Source: Melastoma dodecandrum
Lineage: Eukaryota; Streptophyta; Magnoliopsida; Myrtales; Melastomataceae
Reading direction: 5' to 3'
Assembly: GCA_029817715.1 (NCBI GenBank)
Contig: JARUPY010000292.1
Location: 2,634,001-2,698,000, forward strand
DNA: 64,000 nt
The notes below the pieces were generated by a model. The model did no database searches. It saw only the letters and a program-made list of their open reading frames with translations, and had not been told where the DNA came from. The position numbers were made by a program, and so were the translations under genes. Of the stretch, positions 34,778 to 43,120 are shown one piece after another (positions within the stretch are counted from its first letter, which is position 1; each line of letters begins with the position of its first letter).

Positions 34778-36268
34778 TCACGGCATGACCGGGGGGTGGT
34801 AGGTCAGCGTGAAGGCGAGCGCCCAGAGCAGGAACAGCACCAGCGGCAGGTGGACGATCAACTGCAGGAAGCTGAAGCCGACGATGTCGCGCGCCTTGAG
34901 TCCGAGGATGCCGACGAGCGGCAGCATCCAGAACGGGTTGATCAGGTTCGGCAACGCCTCGGCGGCGTTGTAGATCATCACCGCCCAGCCGAGATGGACC
35001 TTCAGCTCATTCGCGGCCTGCAGCACGTAGGGCGCCTCCAACAGCCACTTGCCGCCGCCCGAGGGCACGAAGAATCCGAGGATCGCCGAGTAGACGCCCA
35101 TGGTCAGCGGGAAGCTGCCGGTGGTGTTAAGGCTGACGAAGGCGTGGGTGATGGCATCCGACGCGGAGGCGCCGGCCGCGTTCTTCGGCCCGGTCAGCAT
35201 GCCGCTGATGGCGGCGTAGAGCGGGTACTGGATCAGGATGCCGGCGGTCGCCGGAACCGATTTCGCCACTGCCCCCAGGAAACGCTTCGGCCGCCAGTGC
35301 AGCAGCAGGCCCAGGGTGAGGAACAGCAGGTTGTAGGTGTTGAGGTTCGAGATCGCGACGATCCACGATTGGCGGGCGAATTCCTGCACGATCCAGCCGC
35401 CGGCGATCACCACGAGGAGGATGGTGAGGATCGGCGAATGCTCCAGCCATTCGCCGGGCTGGCGTGCGGGCGGGATGTCGTTGGTCTCGCGGGCGACCGG
35501 GACGCCCATCGCCTCGGCGGTGACGGCCGTCTCGCGGCGGGGCGCGGAGGCATACGCGATGGCGATCGAGACCACGAACAGGATCAGGGCGATCAGCATC
35601 GACTGCCACAGGAAGATCGTCTCGCTGAACGGGATGACGCCGGAGATCGCGAGCAGATTCTTGGTGAGGCTCGCGGGGTTCGCCTGCAGCTGCGCCGCCG
35701 AGGAGCTGAGCCCGAGCGCCCAGGTCGCGCCGAGCCCGAGATAGGCGGCGGCACCGGCCGCCCGGTAGTCCATGCGCAGGTCGGTGCGGCGGGCCAGCGC
35801 CCGGACCAGCAGGCCGCCGAAGATCAGGCTGAGCCCCCAGCTGAGGAACGACGAGATCATGGTGGCGCCGGCCACGAAGCCGACCGCGCCCCGCCCGGTC
35901 TTCGGGACCTGCGCCAGCCGCTCGATCAGCGCCTGCATCGGCGGTGACGTGGCCACCACGTAGCCGCCGATGGTCACGAAGGCCATCTGCATGGTGAACG
36001 GGATCAGGCTCCAGAAGCCATCGCCAAAGCTTTTCGCAATCGCGGCCGGCGGGGCACCGTTGGCCAAGGCGCCCAGCGCGACAATCACCACCGCGATGGC
36101 GACGAAGATGAAGGCGTCCGGAAACCAGCGCTCCGCCCAGTTGGTGAAGCGGACCCCGAGCCGTTCCAGGGTTCCGGCGGTCTGGGCTGCACCCGGATCC
36201 GGATCGGCGGGTGGAGCGCTCATGCCACGGGGCGTGCCACGGGTCGCGTCAACCGATCCAAGCGCCAT
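34778..36268 (-). CDS. AtoE-family short-chain fatty acid transporter
   Basis: This 496-aa integral membrane protein (about 10-12 helices) matches the AtoE/short-chain fatty acid permease family. Landmarks are FTNWAERWFPDAFIFVAIAV (about 40-60), MQMAFVTIGGYVVATSPPMQ, SFLSWGLSLIFGGLLVRALA, FFVPSGGGKWLLEAPYVLQA and the conserved NLINPFWMLPLVGILGLKAR. These import acetoacetate, butyrate and similar acids. The ATG at 36266-36268 follows GGGGAGGA at five to six bases, which decides the start. Its place beside DctP and a dead acyl-CoA ligase suggests a former carboxylic-acid uptake and activation cluster. Confidence 0.92.
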   Translation of the reverse strand: MALGSVDATRGTPRGMSAPPADPDPGAAQTAGTLERLGVRFTNWAERWFPDAFIFVAIAVVIVALGALANGAPPAAIAKSFGDGFWSLIPFTMQMAFVTIGGYVVATSPPMQALIERLAQVPKTGRGAVGFVAGATMISSFLSWGLSLIFGGLLVRALARRTDLRMDYRAAGAAAYLGLGATWALGLSSSAAQLQANPASLTKNLLAISGVIPFSETIFLWQSMLIALILFVVSIAIAYASAPRRETAVTAEAMGVPVARETNDIPPARQPGEWLEHSPILTILLVVIAGGWIVQEFARQSWIVAISNLNTYNLLFLTLGLLLHWRPKRFLGAVAKSVPATAGILIQYPLYAAISGMLTGPKNAAGASASDAITHAFVSLNTTGSFPLTMGVYSAILGFFVPSGGGKWLLEAPYVLQAANELKVHLGWAVMIYNAAEALPNLINPFWMLPLVGILGLKARDIVGFSFLQLIVHLPLVLFLLWALAFTLTYHPPVMP

Positions 36269-36513
36269 CGAGATCCTCCCCGGCCGGCTGTCCCGACCGC
36301 CTACGGGGCAGGATGGCGCGACCCGGGCCGATCTCAAGCCATGACCTCGAGCGGGACGCTAACAGCTTGATGAAACCGTGACGCCGCGCGGACGCACGGC
36401 GCACGATGCGAACCCGCCTCGTTCGGGGGGCGCCGTTCCGGATCCCCCGGGGCCGCGCGCGATCCGCAGGCCGCCGCGTCGGCGTTCGGCAACCGGCTCA
36501 AAGGCGGTGGGTG

Positions 36514-37491
36514 TCAATCGAGGATTTCATCGGCGCGTGCCAGGAGGTTGGGTGGAAACGACACATCCAAGGCACGCGCGGTTTTCAGATTCAGCAAAGT
36601 CTCAAATTTCGTCGGAACCTCGACGGGAATAGTATTTGGACGAGTACCCTTCAATATTTTATCGATATACGTCGCCGTCTTGCGCCACATCGCGCGGAAA
36701 TCGGGGCCGTAGCCGATCATCCCGCCTGCCTTCACGAACGATCCCTCGCCGATGGACAGCAGCCGATAGCGCAGCGACAGGGCGGCGAGCACCGAGACCG
36801 CCGATGTCAAAACAGAATCGTGAATGATCGAGACGGCCTGAAAATTTTCCTGAGACATCTGGGAAAACAGAGCCTGGAATCCCCCGCTCGTGTCGACGGC
36901 GAAGGGCTTGAATTCGATCCCTCGCGCCGCCGTCAGACCGCCGAGGGTCCGAAGATCGATTTTGGCAAACGGGTTCTCGGTGTTGAAGACAGCCGCCACG
37001 CGCTTGAGGTCGGGGGCGGTCTCCAGAAGCAGCTCGACCCGCTTGGCGGACATCTCGGCGCCCAGGAAGCTCTGTCCCGTCGTGAGGCCACCGGGATCGC
37101 CGAAACTTCTGATGAGGCCCGTCGCCACCGCATCACCGGTGACCGCCATCACGATCGGGATATCCCGCGTCGCCGCTTGAAGGGCGCGGATCCCCGGCGT
37201 GCCATGCGAGACGAGCACGTCCGGACGGGACGCGACGAGGTTCTGTGCCAGGGTGGGCAGCCTGCCGTAATCGCCGTCGGCCCAGACGTATTCAAATCCG
37301 ACGTTGCTTCCCTCAGTCCAGCCCAGATCTCTGAGACCGGCATGAAGCGCGGCGATGTAGTCCGCGTAACCGGCCTGCGTTGCCGTACCGAGAAATCCGA
37401 TCCGCTTTTCCTGGCTCTGCGGACCTGCGCGCGATAGGGACGGCGCGAGGCCTGTACACGCGAGTGTCGCCACAAACGTCCGGCGTCTCAT
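36514..37491 (-). CDS. ABC transporter substrate-binding protein (ABC_sub_bind family)
   Basis: This 325-aa exported binding protein begins MRRRTFVATLACTGLAPSLS. RRRTF resembles a Tat or Sec signal, and LACTG could be a weak lipobox. The mature fold has KRIGFLGTATQAGYADYIAA, LRDLGWTEGSNVGFEYVWAD, LVASRPDVLVSHGTPGIRAL and PGGLTTGQSFLGAEMSAKRV, all typical of PF04392 proteins linked to aromatic amino acids or unknown ligands. No permease or ATPase gene is adjacent. Base composition is slightly less GC-rich than its neighbours, consistent with transfer. Confidence 0.88.
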   Translation of the reverse strand: MRRRTFVATLACTGLAPSLSRAGPQSQEKRIGFLGTATQAGYADYIAALHAGLRDLGWTEGSNVGFEYVWADGDYGRLPTLAQNLVASRPDVLVSHGTPGIRALQAATRDIPIVMAVTGDAVATGLIRSFGDPGGLTTGQSFLGAEMSAKRVELLLETAPDLKRVAAVFNTENPFAKIDLRTLGGLTAARGIEFKPFAVDTSGGFQALFSQMSQENFQAVSIIHDSVLTSAVSVLAALSLRYRLLSIGEGSFVKAGGMIGYGPDFRAMWRKTATYIDKILKGTRPNTIPVEVPTKFETLLNLKTARALDVSFPPNLLARADEILD

Positions 37492-37688
37492 GCTCGACCT
37501 TGGGTTATTGACGCGGCAAGTCGCGTGCCCATGAGGATGAGCTGCATAACGCCGGTGGGTCTTCCGCGGATGCATGCCCGCAGGGCACGGCGTCGCGCTT
37601 CGGCGTGACCCGCGGCATCCGGACGGGGCCGCGAGTCCTGGTCGCGGCCCCTTGCGAGACGGCCCGGGTCGACGCCCCGCGCCCGCAC

Positions 37689-37964
37689 TCAGAGCCGGCC
37701 CGGCACCGCCTCGCGCAGGACCCGCTCGGCGGCGGCATCCTCGATCTTGTTGATCAGCCGGCTCGCCTCGTGCTCGTCGCGGAGCGTCTTGGCCAGCGTG
37801 AAGGTCGTGCCCGTGAGGAAGATCGCCGCCATGGCGAGGTAGCCCTTGATCCAGATATCGGCGGGCAGGAAGAAGATCCCGATCGACAGCATGGCGGCCG
37901 CGGCGGCGAAGCTCACCAGCGTGAAGGTCTTCCAGGCTCCGGTGTGGGGCATCTGCGGTGTCAT
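37689..37964 (-). CDS. YiaA/YiaB-type two-helix inner-membrane protein
   Basis: This 91-aa protein has two adjacent membrane helices (about 13-33 FTLVSFAAAAAMLSIGIFFL and 38-58 WIKGYLAMAAIFLTGTTFTL) followed by a charged tail with KTLRDEHEASRLINKIEDA. This is the YiaAB two-helix domain. Function is unknown, though such proteins often accompany phage-shock or envelope-stress genes. It lies 44 bases downstream of pspA on the same strand, so both probably form an operon under the neighbouring TetR-type regulator. Confidence 0.85.
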   Translation of the reverse strand: MTPQMPHTGAWKTFTLVSFAAAAAMLSIGIFFLPADIWIKGYLAMAAIFLTGTTFTLAKTLRDEHEASRLINKIEDAAAERVLREAVPGRL

Positions 37965-38008
37965 CGTGCTGCTCCTGTGGGTGTGAGGGCGGGTAAAGGG
38001 CGGGGCGG

Positions 38009-38683
38009 TCAGCCCTGCGCCCGGAGCCGGTCGAGCACCGCCCGCGGATCGGTGCGCGGAGGGCCGTAGCCGGCCGCCTCCAGGTCGGCCTCGATCCCGG
38101 CGGTCGCGGCGGCCTCAAGGTCCGCCAGGGCCTCGGCGACGTCCGCCTCGGCGGCTTGGCGCTCGCGCAGGCGCGCCAGCGTCCGCTCGGCCTCGCCGAG
38201 CGCGCCGGCCGACAGGGTCGTGACCCGGCGGCCCTCGAGCCCGGCGCGGCGCAGGGCCTCGGTGGTGCGGGCGGTCTGGAGCCCGCGGTCGAGGTCCCGC
38301 AGCCGCTCGCCGCCCTGTGCGACGGCGCGCTTCAGCCGCTCGATCTCGGCCCCGAAGCGGTCGGCGGCGGCCCGGCGGTCCATCCGCTCGTCCTCCAGGG
38401 CGGCGATCACGGTCGCCGCCTCGGTCCCGAGGTCCTCGCGGCCGTCGTCGAGGGCCCGCCGGGCCCCGTCCGACAGGGTGTCGATCCGGCCGCCGATCGC
38501 CGCCAGCGCGCGCGCCTCGGCGGCGTGGTAGGCCATGGCCACGGCGAGCTCCCGCCGGGCCGTCGCCAGGGCACCGGCGGCGTCCCGGATCTGCTGGCGC
38601 AGGATGGTCACGGCATGGGCATCGTGGATCGCCTGGGCATTGTCGGCGGCCACGCCGCGGATCAGGCAGGAGAGGGTCCTCAT
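38009..38683 (-). CDS. pspA: PspA/IM30 family protein
   Basis: This 224-aa coiled-coil protein is predicted to bind the inner membrane under envelope stress. The N-terminal amphipathic helix MRTLSCLIRGVAADNAQAIH is typical, followed by long heptad-rich helices (DAAGALATARRELAVAMAYH; RTTEALRRAGLEGRRVTTLS) nearly to the end. Length agrees with PspA/IM30. No PspF, PspB or PspC is present; instead it pairs with a YiaA-like gene and a divergent TetR regulator with palindromes in the promoter region. The ATG at 38681-38683 is used; a GTG codon directly before it is also possible. Confidence 0.85.
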   Translation of the reverse strand: MRTLSCLIRGVAADNAQAIHDAHAVTILRQQIRDAAGALATARRELAVAMAYHAAEARALAAIGGRIDTLSDGARRALDDGREDLGTEAATVIAALEDERMDRRAAADRFGAEIERLKRAVAQGGERLRDLDRGLQTARTTEALRRAGLEGRRVTTLSAGALGEAERTLARLRERQAAEADVAEALADLEAAATAGIEADLEAAGYGPPRTDPRAVLDRLRAQG

Positions 38684-38730
38684 CACGGTTCACCTCGCGG
38701 AACGGCGCCCCGGACCCGGCCCGGGTTTTA

Positions 38731-38745
38731 TTGAACGACGTTCAA
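38731..38745. promoter_or_regulatory. TetR operator candidate O1
   Basis: TTGAACG-A-CGTTCAA is a perfect 15-bp palindrome between pspA and the TetR gene, 48-62 bases before the pspA start. It shares TGAACG-N-CGTTCA with a second copy at 38788. Two identical cores around a divergent promoter are strong evidence of an operator. Confidence 0.72.
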
Positions 38746-38786
38746 AAAACAGGTACGCGGGTTGCGGGCGCTTCGCAAGGGATAAA

Positions 38787-39443
38787 ATGAACGCCGTTCA
38801 GAAAAAATTGCGCGGCCGGCCGCGGAAGGGGCAGACCGACCGCGCGGCGGATCGCCAAGCCTTGATCGACGCGGCGGTGGCGATCCTGAACGAGGGCGGC
38901 GCGGGGGCCCTCACCGCCCGCAACGTCGCGGACCGGGCCGGCACGGCGGTCGGGTCGGTCTACACGCAGTTCGACAGCCTGGAGCTGCTGCGGCTGGAGG
39001 CCAGCGCGGTCACCATGCACCGCCTGCGGGATGCCCTGGCGGCGGCGCTGGCCGCCAGCCGGGCGACCGAGACCGAGGGCCGGCTCCTGTGTCTGGCCGA
39101 CGCGTACCTCGCCTTCGCGTCCGCCAACCATGCCGCCTGGGCGGCGATCTTCGAACGGCGCACGGTGGCGGCGCCGGAGGATGTGCAGGCGGATATCGCG
39201 GCCCTGTTCGGGATCCTGGAGGACGTGCTGCGCGACGGTGGCGGGCTTCCCGCGGCGGAGAGCCCCGTAATGGCCCGGGCGCTGTGGTCGAGCGTCCACG
39301 GCATGGCCTACCTGGCCGATCTCGGCAGCCTCGGGCCCGTCGCCATGGACGACGTGCGCCCGATGATCGACGCCCTGGTGCGCGCCGCGGTGCGAGGGTT
39401 TCCCCAAAGTCGGGGATCGCGTGCGGCAACCGGTGCGGCTTGA
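38787..39443 (+). CDS. TetR/AcrR-family transcriptional regulator
   Basis: This 218-aa repressor opens with a basic arm (LRGRPRKGQTDRAADR). A TetR helix-turn-helix follows (about 20-65: ALIDAAVAILNEGGAGALTA, then RNVADRAGTAVGSVYTQFDS), and the C-terminal ligand and dimer domain is helical (AYLAFASANHAAWAAIFERR; AALFGILEDVLRDG), resembling the TetR_C_25/33 type. Its first codons overlap operator O2. It is divergent from pspA-yiaA, so it probably represses both that operon and itself. The inducing ligand is unknown. Confidence 0.9.
   Translation: MNAVQKKLRGRPRKGQTDRAADRQALIDAAVAILNEGGAGALTARNVADRAGTAVGSVYTQFDSLELLRLEASAVTMHRLRDALAAALAASRATETEGRLLCLADAYLAFASANHAAWAAIFERRTVAAPEDVQADIAALFGILEDVLRDGGGLPAAESPVMARALWSSVHGMAYLADLGSLGPVAMDDVRPMIDALVRAAVRGFPQSRGSRAATGAA
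38788..38800. promoter_or_regulatory. TetR operator candidate O2 overlapping the start codon
   Basis: TGAACG-C-CGTTCA, a perfect 13-bp palindrome, begins at the T of the TetR ATG, so the operator forms part of codons 1-5. Centre-to-centre distance to O1 is 56 bases. Binding here would block the regulator's own transcription. Confidence 0.68.
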
Positions 39444-39504
39444 GCCTTGACGGCTCGTCCGGAGTCTACGGCGGCATCCCCTGACCCGAAGGACACCCAT
39501 CCGG

Positions 39505-39613
39505 TCATTCCGAAGCCGCGAAGCGGAACCCGGAATCCGGAACCGTCGAAGCGGCAAGGTCCGGCACCTCGGCGGATCTGGATTCCGGGCTCGCCTGCGG
39601 CGCCCGGGAGTTG
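39505..39613. repeat. Palindromic repeat (family 2)
   Basis: CATTCCGAAGCCGCGAAGCG with CCCGGAATCC is inverted at the far end as GGATTCCGGGCTCGCCTGCG. It is a REP-like unit between TetR and the GFA gene. A shorter half copy is at 61803. The remainder of 39444-39799 shows no gene. Confidence 0.65.
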
Positions 39614-39799
39614 ACGATGTCGGGGCGAGCCATCCGATGCAGACCGTTCCCGCGCGCGTGCGCCCTTTCCGGAGCGTGGAACGCCCATCACGTCGTCGCG
39701 TGAGGTTGCCTGATACGCCGCGTGAGACATCGGGAATTGTCCGGCTCCAACCCCGGGACTAGGTTCAGCCGGGCTTGGCGGACAGGCGCGGGACGCAGC

Positions 39800-40222
39800 A
39801 TGGGCGACAGCACCATTCGGACCGGCCAGTGCCATTGCGGCGCGGTGCGCTTCGAGGCGACGCTGAGCGACGGTTTCAATACCATCCTGCGCTGCACCTG
39901 CTCGTACTGCCGCATGCGCGGCGCCGTGGTGGCCATGGCGGAGGCGGGCGGGATCCGGATCCGGGCGGGCGCCGAGGCGCTGACCCGCTACCGCTTCCAC
40001 ACCGGCACGGCCGAGCACTTCTTCTGCGCCCGCTGCGGAATCTACACGCACCATCAGCGGCGCTCGGACCCGAACGCCTATGCCGTCAACGTCGCCTGCC
40101 TGGACGGCGTGAGCCCGTTCGACTTCGCCGAGGTGCCGGTCATGGACGGCGTCAACCACACGCGCGATACCGGCCGGCCGACGCGCCGCGCCGGCACGCT
40201 CCGCTTCATCGGCGCGGCGTGA
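39800..40222 (+). CDS. GFA/CENP-V family zinc protein
   Basis: This 140-aa protein has the glutathione-dependent formaldehyde-activating-type fold, built around two zinc sites: GQCHCGAVRFEA (CxC), CTCSYCRMRGAV (CxxC) and HFFCARCGIYTHH (CxxC). True GFA enzymes condense formaldehyde with glutathione, but most relatives have unknown substrates. A formaldehyde role would suit a methylotroph, though no pathway genes adjoin. ATG at 39800. It ends seven bases before the convergent chemoreceptor's stop. Confidence 0.88.
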   Translation: MGDSTIRTGQCHCGAVRFEATLSDGFNTILRCTCSYCRMRGAVVAMAEAGGIRIRAGAEALTRYRFHTGTAEHFFCARCGIYTHHQRRSDPNAYAVNVACLDGVSPFDFAEVPVMDGVNHTRDTGRPTRRAGTLRFIGAA

Positions 40223-40228
40223 GGCCGC

Positions 40229-41923
40229 TCAGGCCGCCTTCACCTCCGCCAGGAACGCCCGGACCGTCCGGTCGAGCGCCTCCGAGCCGTGGGCGAGGCC
40301 GCGCGCGGCCGTCAGCACCTGCGCGGAGGCCGCCCCCGCCTCGTCGGCCCCGCGGCGCAAATCGACGACGTTCTCGGAGACGCCGCGCGCGCCCGCGGCG
40401 GCGCTCGCCACGCCGCGCACGATCTCCTGGATCGCCGCGTTCTGTTCCTCCATGGCGGCCGCGACCCCGACCGCGATGCCCTGCATCTCCTCGATGGTCC
40501 GGCCGACCTCGCCGATCGCCGCCACCGCCTCCCGGGTCTCGCCCTGGATCCGGCCGATCTGGCGGCCGATCTCATCGGTGGCCTTGGCGGTCTGCTCGGC
40601 CAGCGCCTTGACCTCCGAGGCGACGACGGCAAAGCCCCGGCCCGCCGCTCCGGCGCGCGCCGCCTCGATCGTGGCATTCAGCGCCAGCAGGTTGGTCTGG
40701 CCGGCGATGGAGGAGATCAGCCCGACCACGTCGCCGATCCTCTCGGTGCCGGCGGCGAGCGCCCGCACGGTCGCCTCGCCCTGGCGGGTGCTGGCGGCGG
40801 CCCGGCCGGCGATCTCCGAGGTGCGCTGCACCTGCCCGGCGATCTCCTGGACCGAGGCCGACATCTCCTCGGTGGCGGCTGCGGCGGTCTCGACATCCGC
40901 CGAGGTTCCGGTCGCCTGCGCGGCGACGGCACCGGAGCGGTCGGTGGTGTGCGCGGCGGTGGCGGTCAGCGTCCGCGCCGTGACCTCCAGCTCCGCCGCC
41001 GCCGCCGCGAGCCCGCGGCTGAGATCGCCCGCCCGTGCCTCGAAGGCCCGGGTCAGCCGGTCCAGGATCTGCGCCCGGCGGGCGCTCCCCTCGGCGTCGG
41101 TGGCGACGCGGATATCGGCATCGGCCTTGGCGATGAGCGCGTCCTTGAAGACCTGCACGGCGCCCGCCATCGCGCCGATCTCGTCGGTGCGGTCCCGCGC
41201 CGGCACGGGAGCGCCGGTCTCGCCGGCTGCGAGGCGGTGCATCGCCCGGTTCAGCGCCAGCAGCGGTTGCGTCACCCGCCGGCCGATCAGCGCCGCCAGC
41301 AGACCGATCAGCGCCACCACCACGAGCATCCCGGCCGCGGCCTTCCAGGCCGCCCCCCACAGGATCGCGGCTGTGTCGTCGGCGTAGATGCCGGTGCCGA
41401 TCACCCAACCCCAGGGGGCGAAGCCGCGCACGTAGGACAGTTTCGGCACGGGTGCGTCGGCGCCGGGCTTGGGCCAGTAATAATCGACGAAGCCCTGGCC
41501 CTGCCGCTTCACGGTCTCGACGAAGTCGACGAACACGCGCTTGCCGGTCGGGTCCTGGACGGTGGCGAGGTCCTTCCCCTCCAGCTCTGGCTTCATCGGA
41601 TGGGCCACCATGCGCGGTTGCATGTCGTTGACCCAGAAGTATTCCTGGCTGTCGTAGCGGAGGTTCTTCAGGGCCCGGATCGCGGCGCCCTGGGCGTCTG
41701 CCCGGGACAGGCGCCCGGCCCGCTCCTCGCCCTCGAAATAGGCCGCGACCCCGTAGGCCACGTCGGTCAGATTGCGGGTCTTGGCCATCCGGTCCTGCTC
41801 GACCTGCGCCTTCAGACTGATCAGCCCGACGCCCGAGACCGCGACGATTCCCACCAGGGCGGCGGCCGTGATGGTGTGGAGCTTCGCTCCGATGCCGATC
41901 CTCACCCGCGCCCCCGCAACCAT
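40229..41923 (-). CDS. Methyl-accepting chemotaxis protein with sCache_2 sensor
   Basis: This 564-aa chemoreceptor begins with a membrane helix (about 10-32). A periplasmic sCache_2 domain (about 40-185: [57 protein letters not shown]) typically binds small organic acids. A second helix (about 190-212) is followed by HAMP (about 213-265) and the signalling hairpin with [20 protein letters not shown], then [19 protein letters not shown]. No CheA/CheW-tethering pentapeptide is seen at the C-terminus (it ends LAEVKAA). The ligand is unknown; several carboxylate importers occur in this window. Confidence 0.93.
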   Translation of the reverse strand: MVAGARVRIGIGAKLHTITAAALVGIVAVSGVGLISLKAQVEQDRMAKTRNLTDVAYGVAAYFEGEERAGRLSRADAQGAAIRALKNLRYDSQEYFWVNDMQPRMVAHPMKPELEGKDLATVQDPTGKRVFVDFVETVKRQGQGFVDYYWPKPGADAPVPKLSYVRGFAPWGWVIGTGIYADDTAAILWGAAWKAAAGMLVVVALIGLLAALIGRRVTQPLLALNRAMHRLAAGETGAPVPARDRTDEIGAMAGAVQVFKDALIAKADADIRVATDAEGSARRAQILDRLTRAFEARAGDLSRGLAAAAAELEVTARTLTATAAHTTDRSGAVAAQATGTSADVETAAAATEEMSASVQEIAGQVQRTSEIAGRAAASTRQGEATVRALAAGTERIGDVVGLISSIAGQTNLLALNATIEAARAGAAGRGFAVVASEVKALAEQTAKATDEIGRQIGRIQGETREAVAAIGEVGRTIEEMQGIAVGVAAAMEEQNAAIQEIVRGVASAAAGARGVSENVVDLRRGADEAGAASAQVLTAARGLAHGSEALDRTVRAFLAEVKAA

Positions 41924-42069
41924 GCATACAATTTAAGGAAGACTGCAGCGTCTGCGTTAGCGGACCGTAAAGACCGGCCTTGCGCGCGCCGGCGCGAGCC
42001 TGTCCACTCCCGGTCCAAAGAACGGCCCGGACCCGTACGGGACACCGCCGGGCCACAGGGAGAAGCGTC

Positions 42070-43107
42070 ATGGTGCGTACGGTGCGGACGGGCTCGTTGC
42101 GGCTGGGCCGCCTCCTTCGAGCGAGGCCGGCCGCCCTCCTGCTGGCCGGCTTGGCCCTCGTCGCCCCCGCCCGGGCCGACGATGCCAGGGTCCGGATCAG
42201 CCGGCAGCCGGGCTTCGTCTATCTCCCAGCCGTGCTGGCCGAGCAGCACAAGCTGATCGAGAAGCACGCCAAGGCGGCGGGCCTCGGGGACGTGACGGTG
42301 GAGTGGGTCAACCTGACGAGCGGTGCCGCCGGCAACGACGCCCTGCTGTCGGGCAACATCGACATCGTCGACAGCGGCTCCACCAACATGCTGCTGCTCA
42401 ACGACCGGACGCGCGGCGACGTGAAGGGCCTGTGCGGCGTCGGCACCACGCCGATGCTGCTGCTCACCCGCAACCCGGACGTGAAGACGCTCAAGGACTT
42501 CTCCGGCAAGGACAAGATCGCCCTGCCCTCCGTGAAGGTCTCGTCCCAGGCGGTGCTGCTCCAGATCGCCGCCAAGAAGGCGTTCGGCCCCGAGAACGCC
42601 ACCAAGCTCGACCCGCTCACCGTGCAGCTCGGCCATCCCGACGCGGTGGCGGCGCTGGCCAGCCCCCACAACGAGGTCAACAGCCACTTCTCCCTGCCGC
42701 CGTTCCAGCAGCGCGAGCTGCAGGACCCGGCGATCCACAAGGTGCTCAATTCCTACGAGCTGGTCGGCGAGCCGGTGAGCAACGCGATCTTCTACGCCCG
42801 GACCGGCTGGTTCAACCGCAACCCCAAGCTCGCCGCCGCCATCGTGGCCGCCATCGACGAGGCCAATGCCGAGATCGCCAAGGATCCGCTCCAGGCCGCC
42901 AAGGACTACGTGGCGGCGACCAACGAGAAGACCCCGCCCGAGACCCTGGTGGCGATCATGAAGGAGCCCGGGACCAACTTCTCGACCACGCCCTACGGCA
43001 TCATGCTCCAGGCCCGGCACTTCTACGCGATGAAGACCATCAAGGCCGAGCCCAAGGACTGGAAGGACACGTTCTTCCCGATCGTCCACGGGCTGCCGGG
43101 GAAGTAG
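42070..43107 (+). CDS. NitT/TauT-type ABC substrate-binding protein (orphan)
   Basis: This 345-aa exported protein starts MVRTVRTGSLRLGRLLRARP with a hydrophobic signal core and cleavage near PARADD. The mature part follows the SsuA/TauA/NitT pattern: VRISRQPGFVYLPAVLAEQH, LLSGNIDIVDSGSTNMLLL, DFSGKDKIALPSVKVSSQAV and NAIFYARTGWFNRNPKLAAA. Ligands of the family include sulfonates, nitrate and thiamine precursors. No permease or ATPase gene lies beside it, so it may serve a transporter elsewhere. It is divergent from the chemoreceptor and convergent with emrB, 13 bases from that gene's stop. Confidence 0.87.
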   Translation: MVRTVRTGSLRLGRLLRARPAALLLAGLALVAPARADDARVRISRQPGFVYLPAVLAEQHKLIEKHAKAAGLGDVTVEWVNLTSGAAGNDALLSGNIDIVDSGSTNMLLLNDRTRGDVKGLCGVGTTPMLLLTRNPDVKTLKDFSGKDKIALPSVKVSSQAVLLQIAAKKAFGPENATKLDPLTVQLGHPDAVAALASPHNEVNSHFSLPPFQQRELQDPAIHKVLNSYELVGEPVSNAIFYARTGWFNRNPKLAAAIVAAIDEANAEIAKDPLQAAKDYVAATNEKTPPETLVAIMKEPGTNFSTTPYGIMLQARHFYAMKTIKAEPKDWKDTFFPIVHGLPGK

Positions 43108-43120
43108 GGCGGCAGGCCGG

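Noticed and set aside
40289..42256. 655-codon plus-strand frame
   Set aside because: Shadow of the chemoreceptor gene on the minus strand; no recognisable domains.
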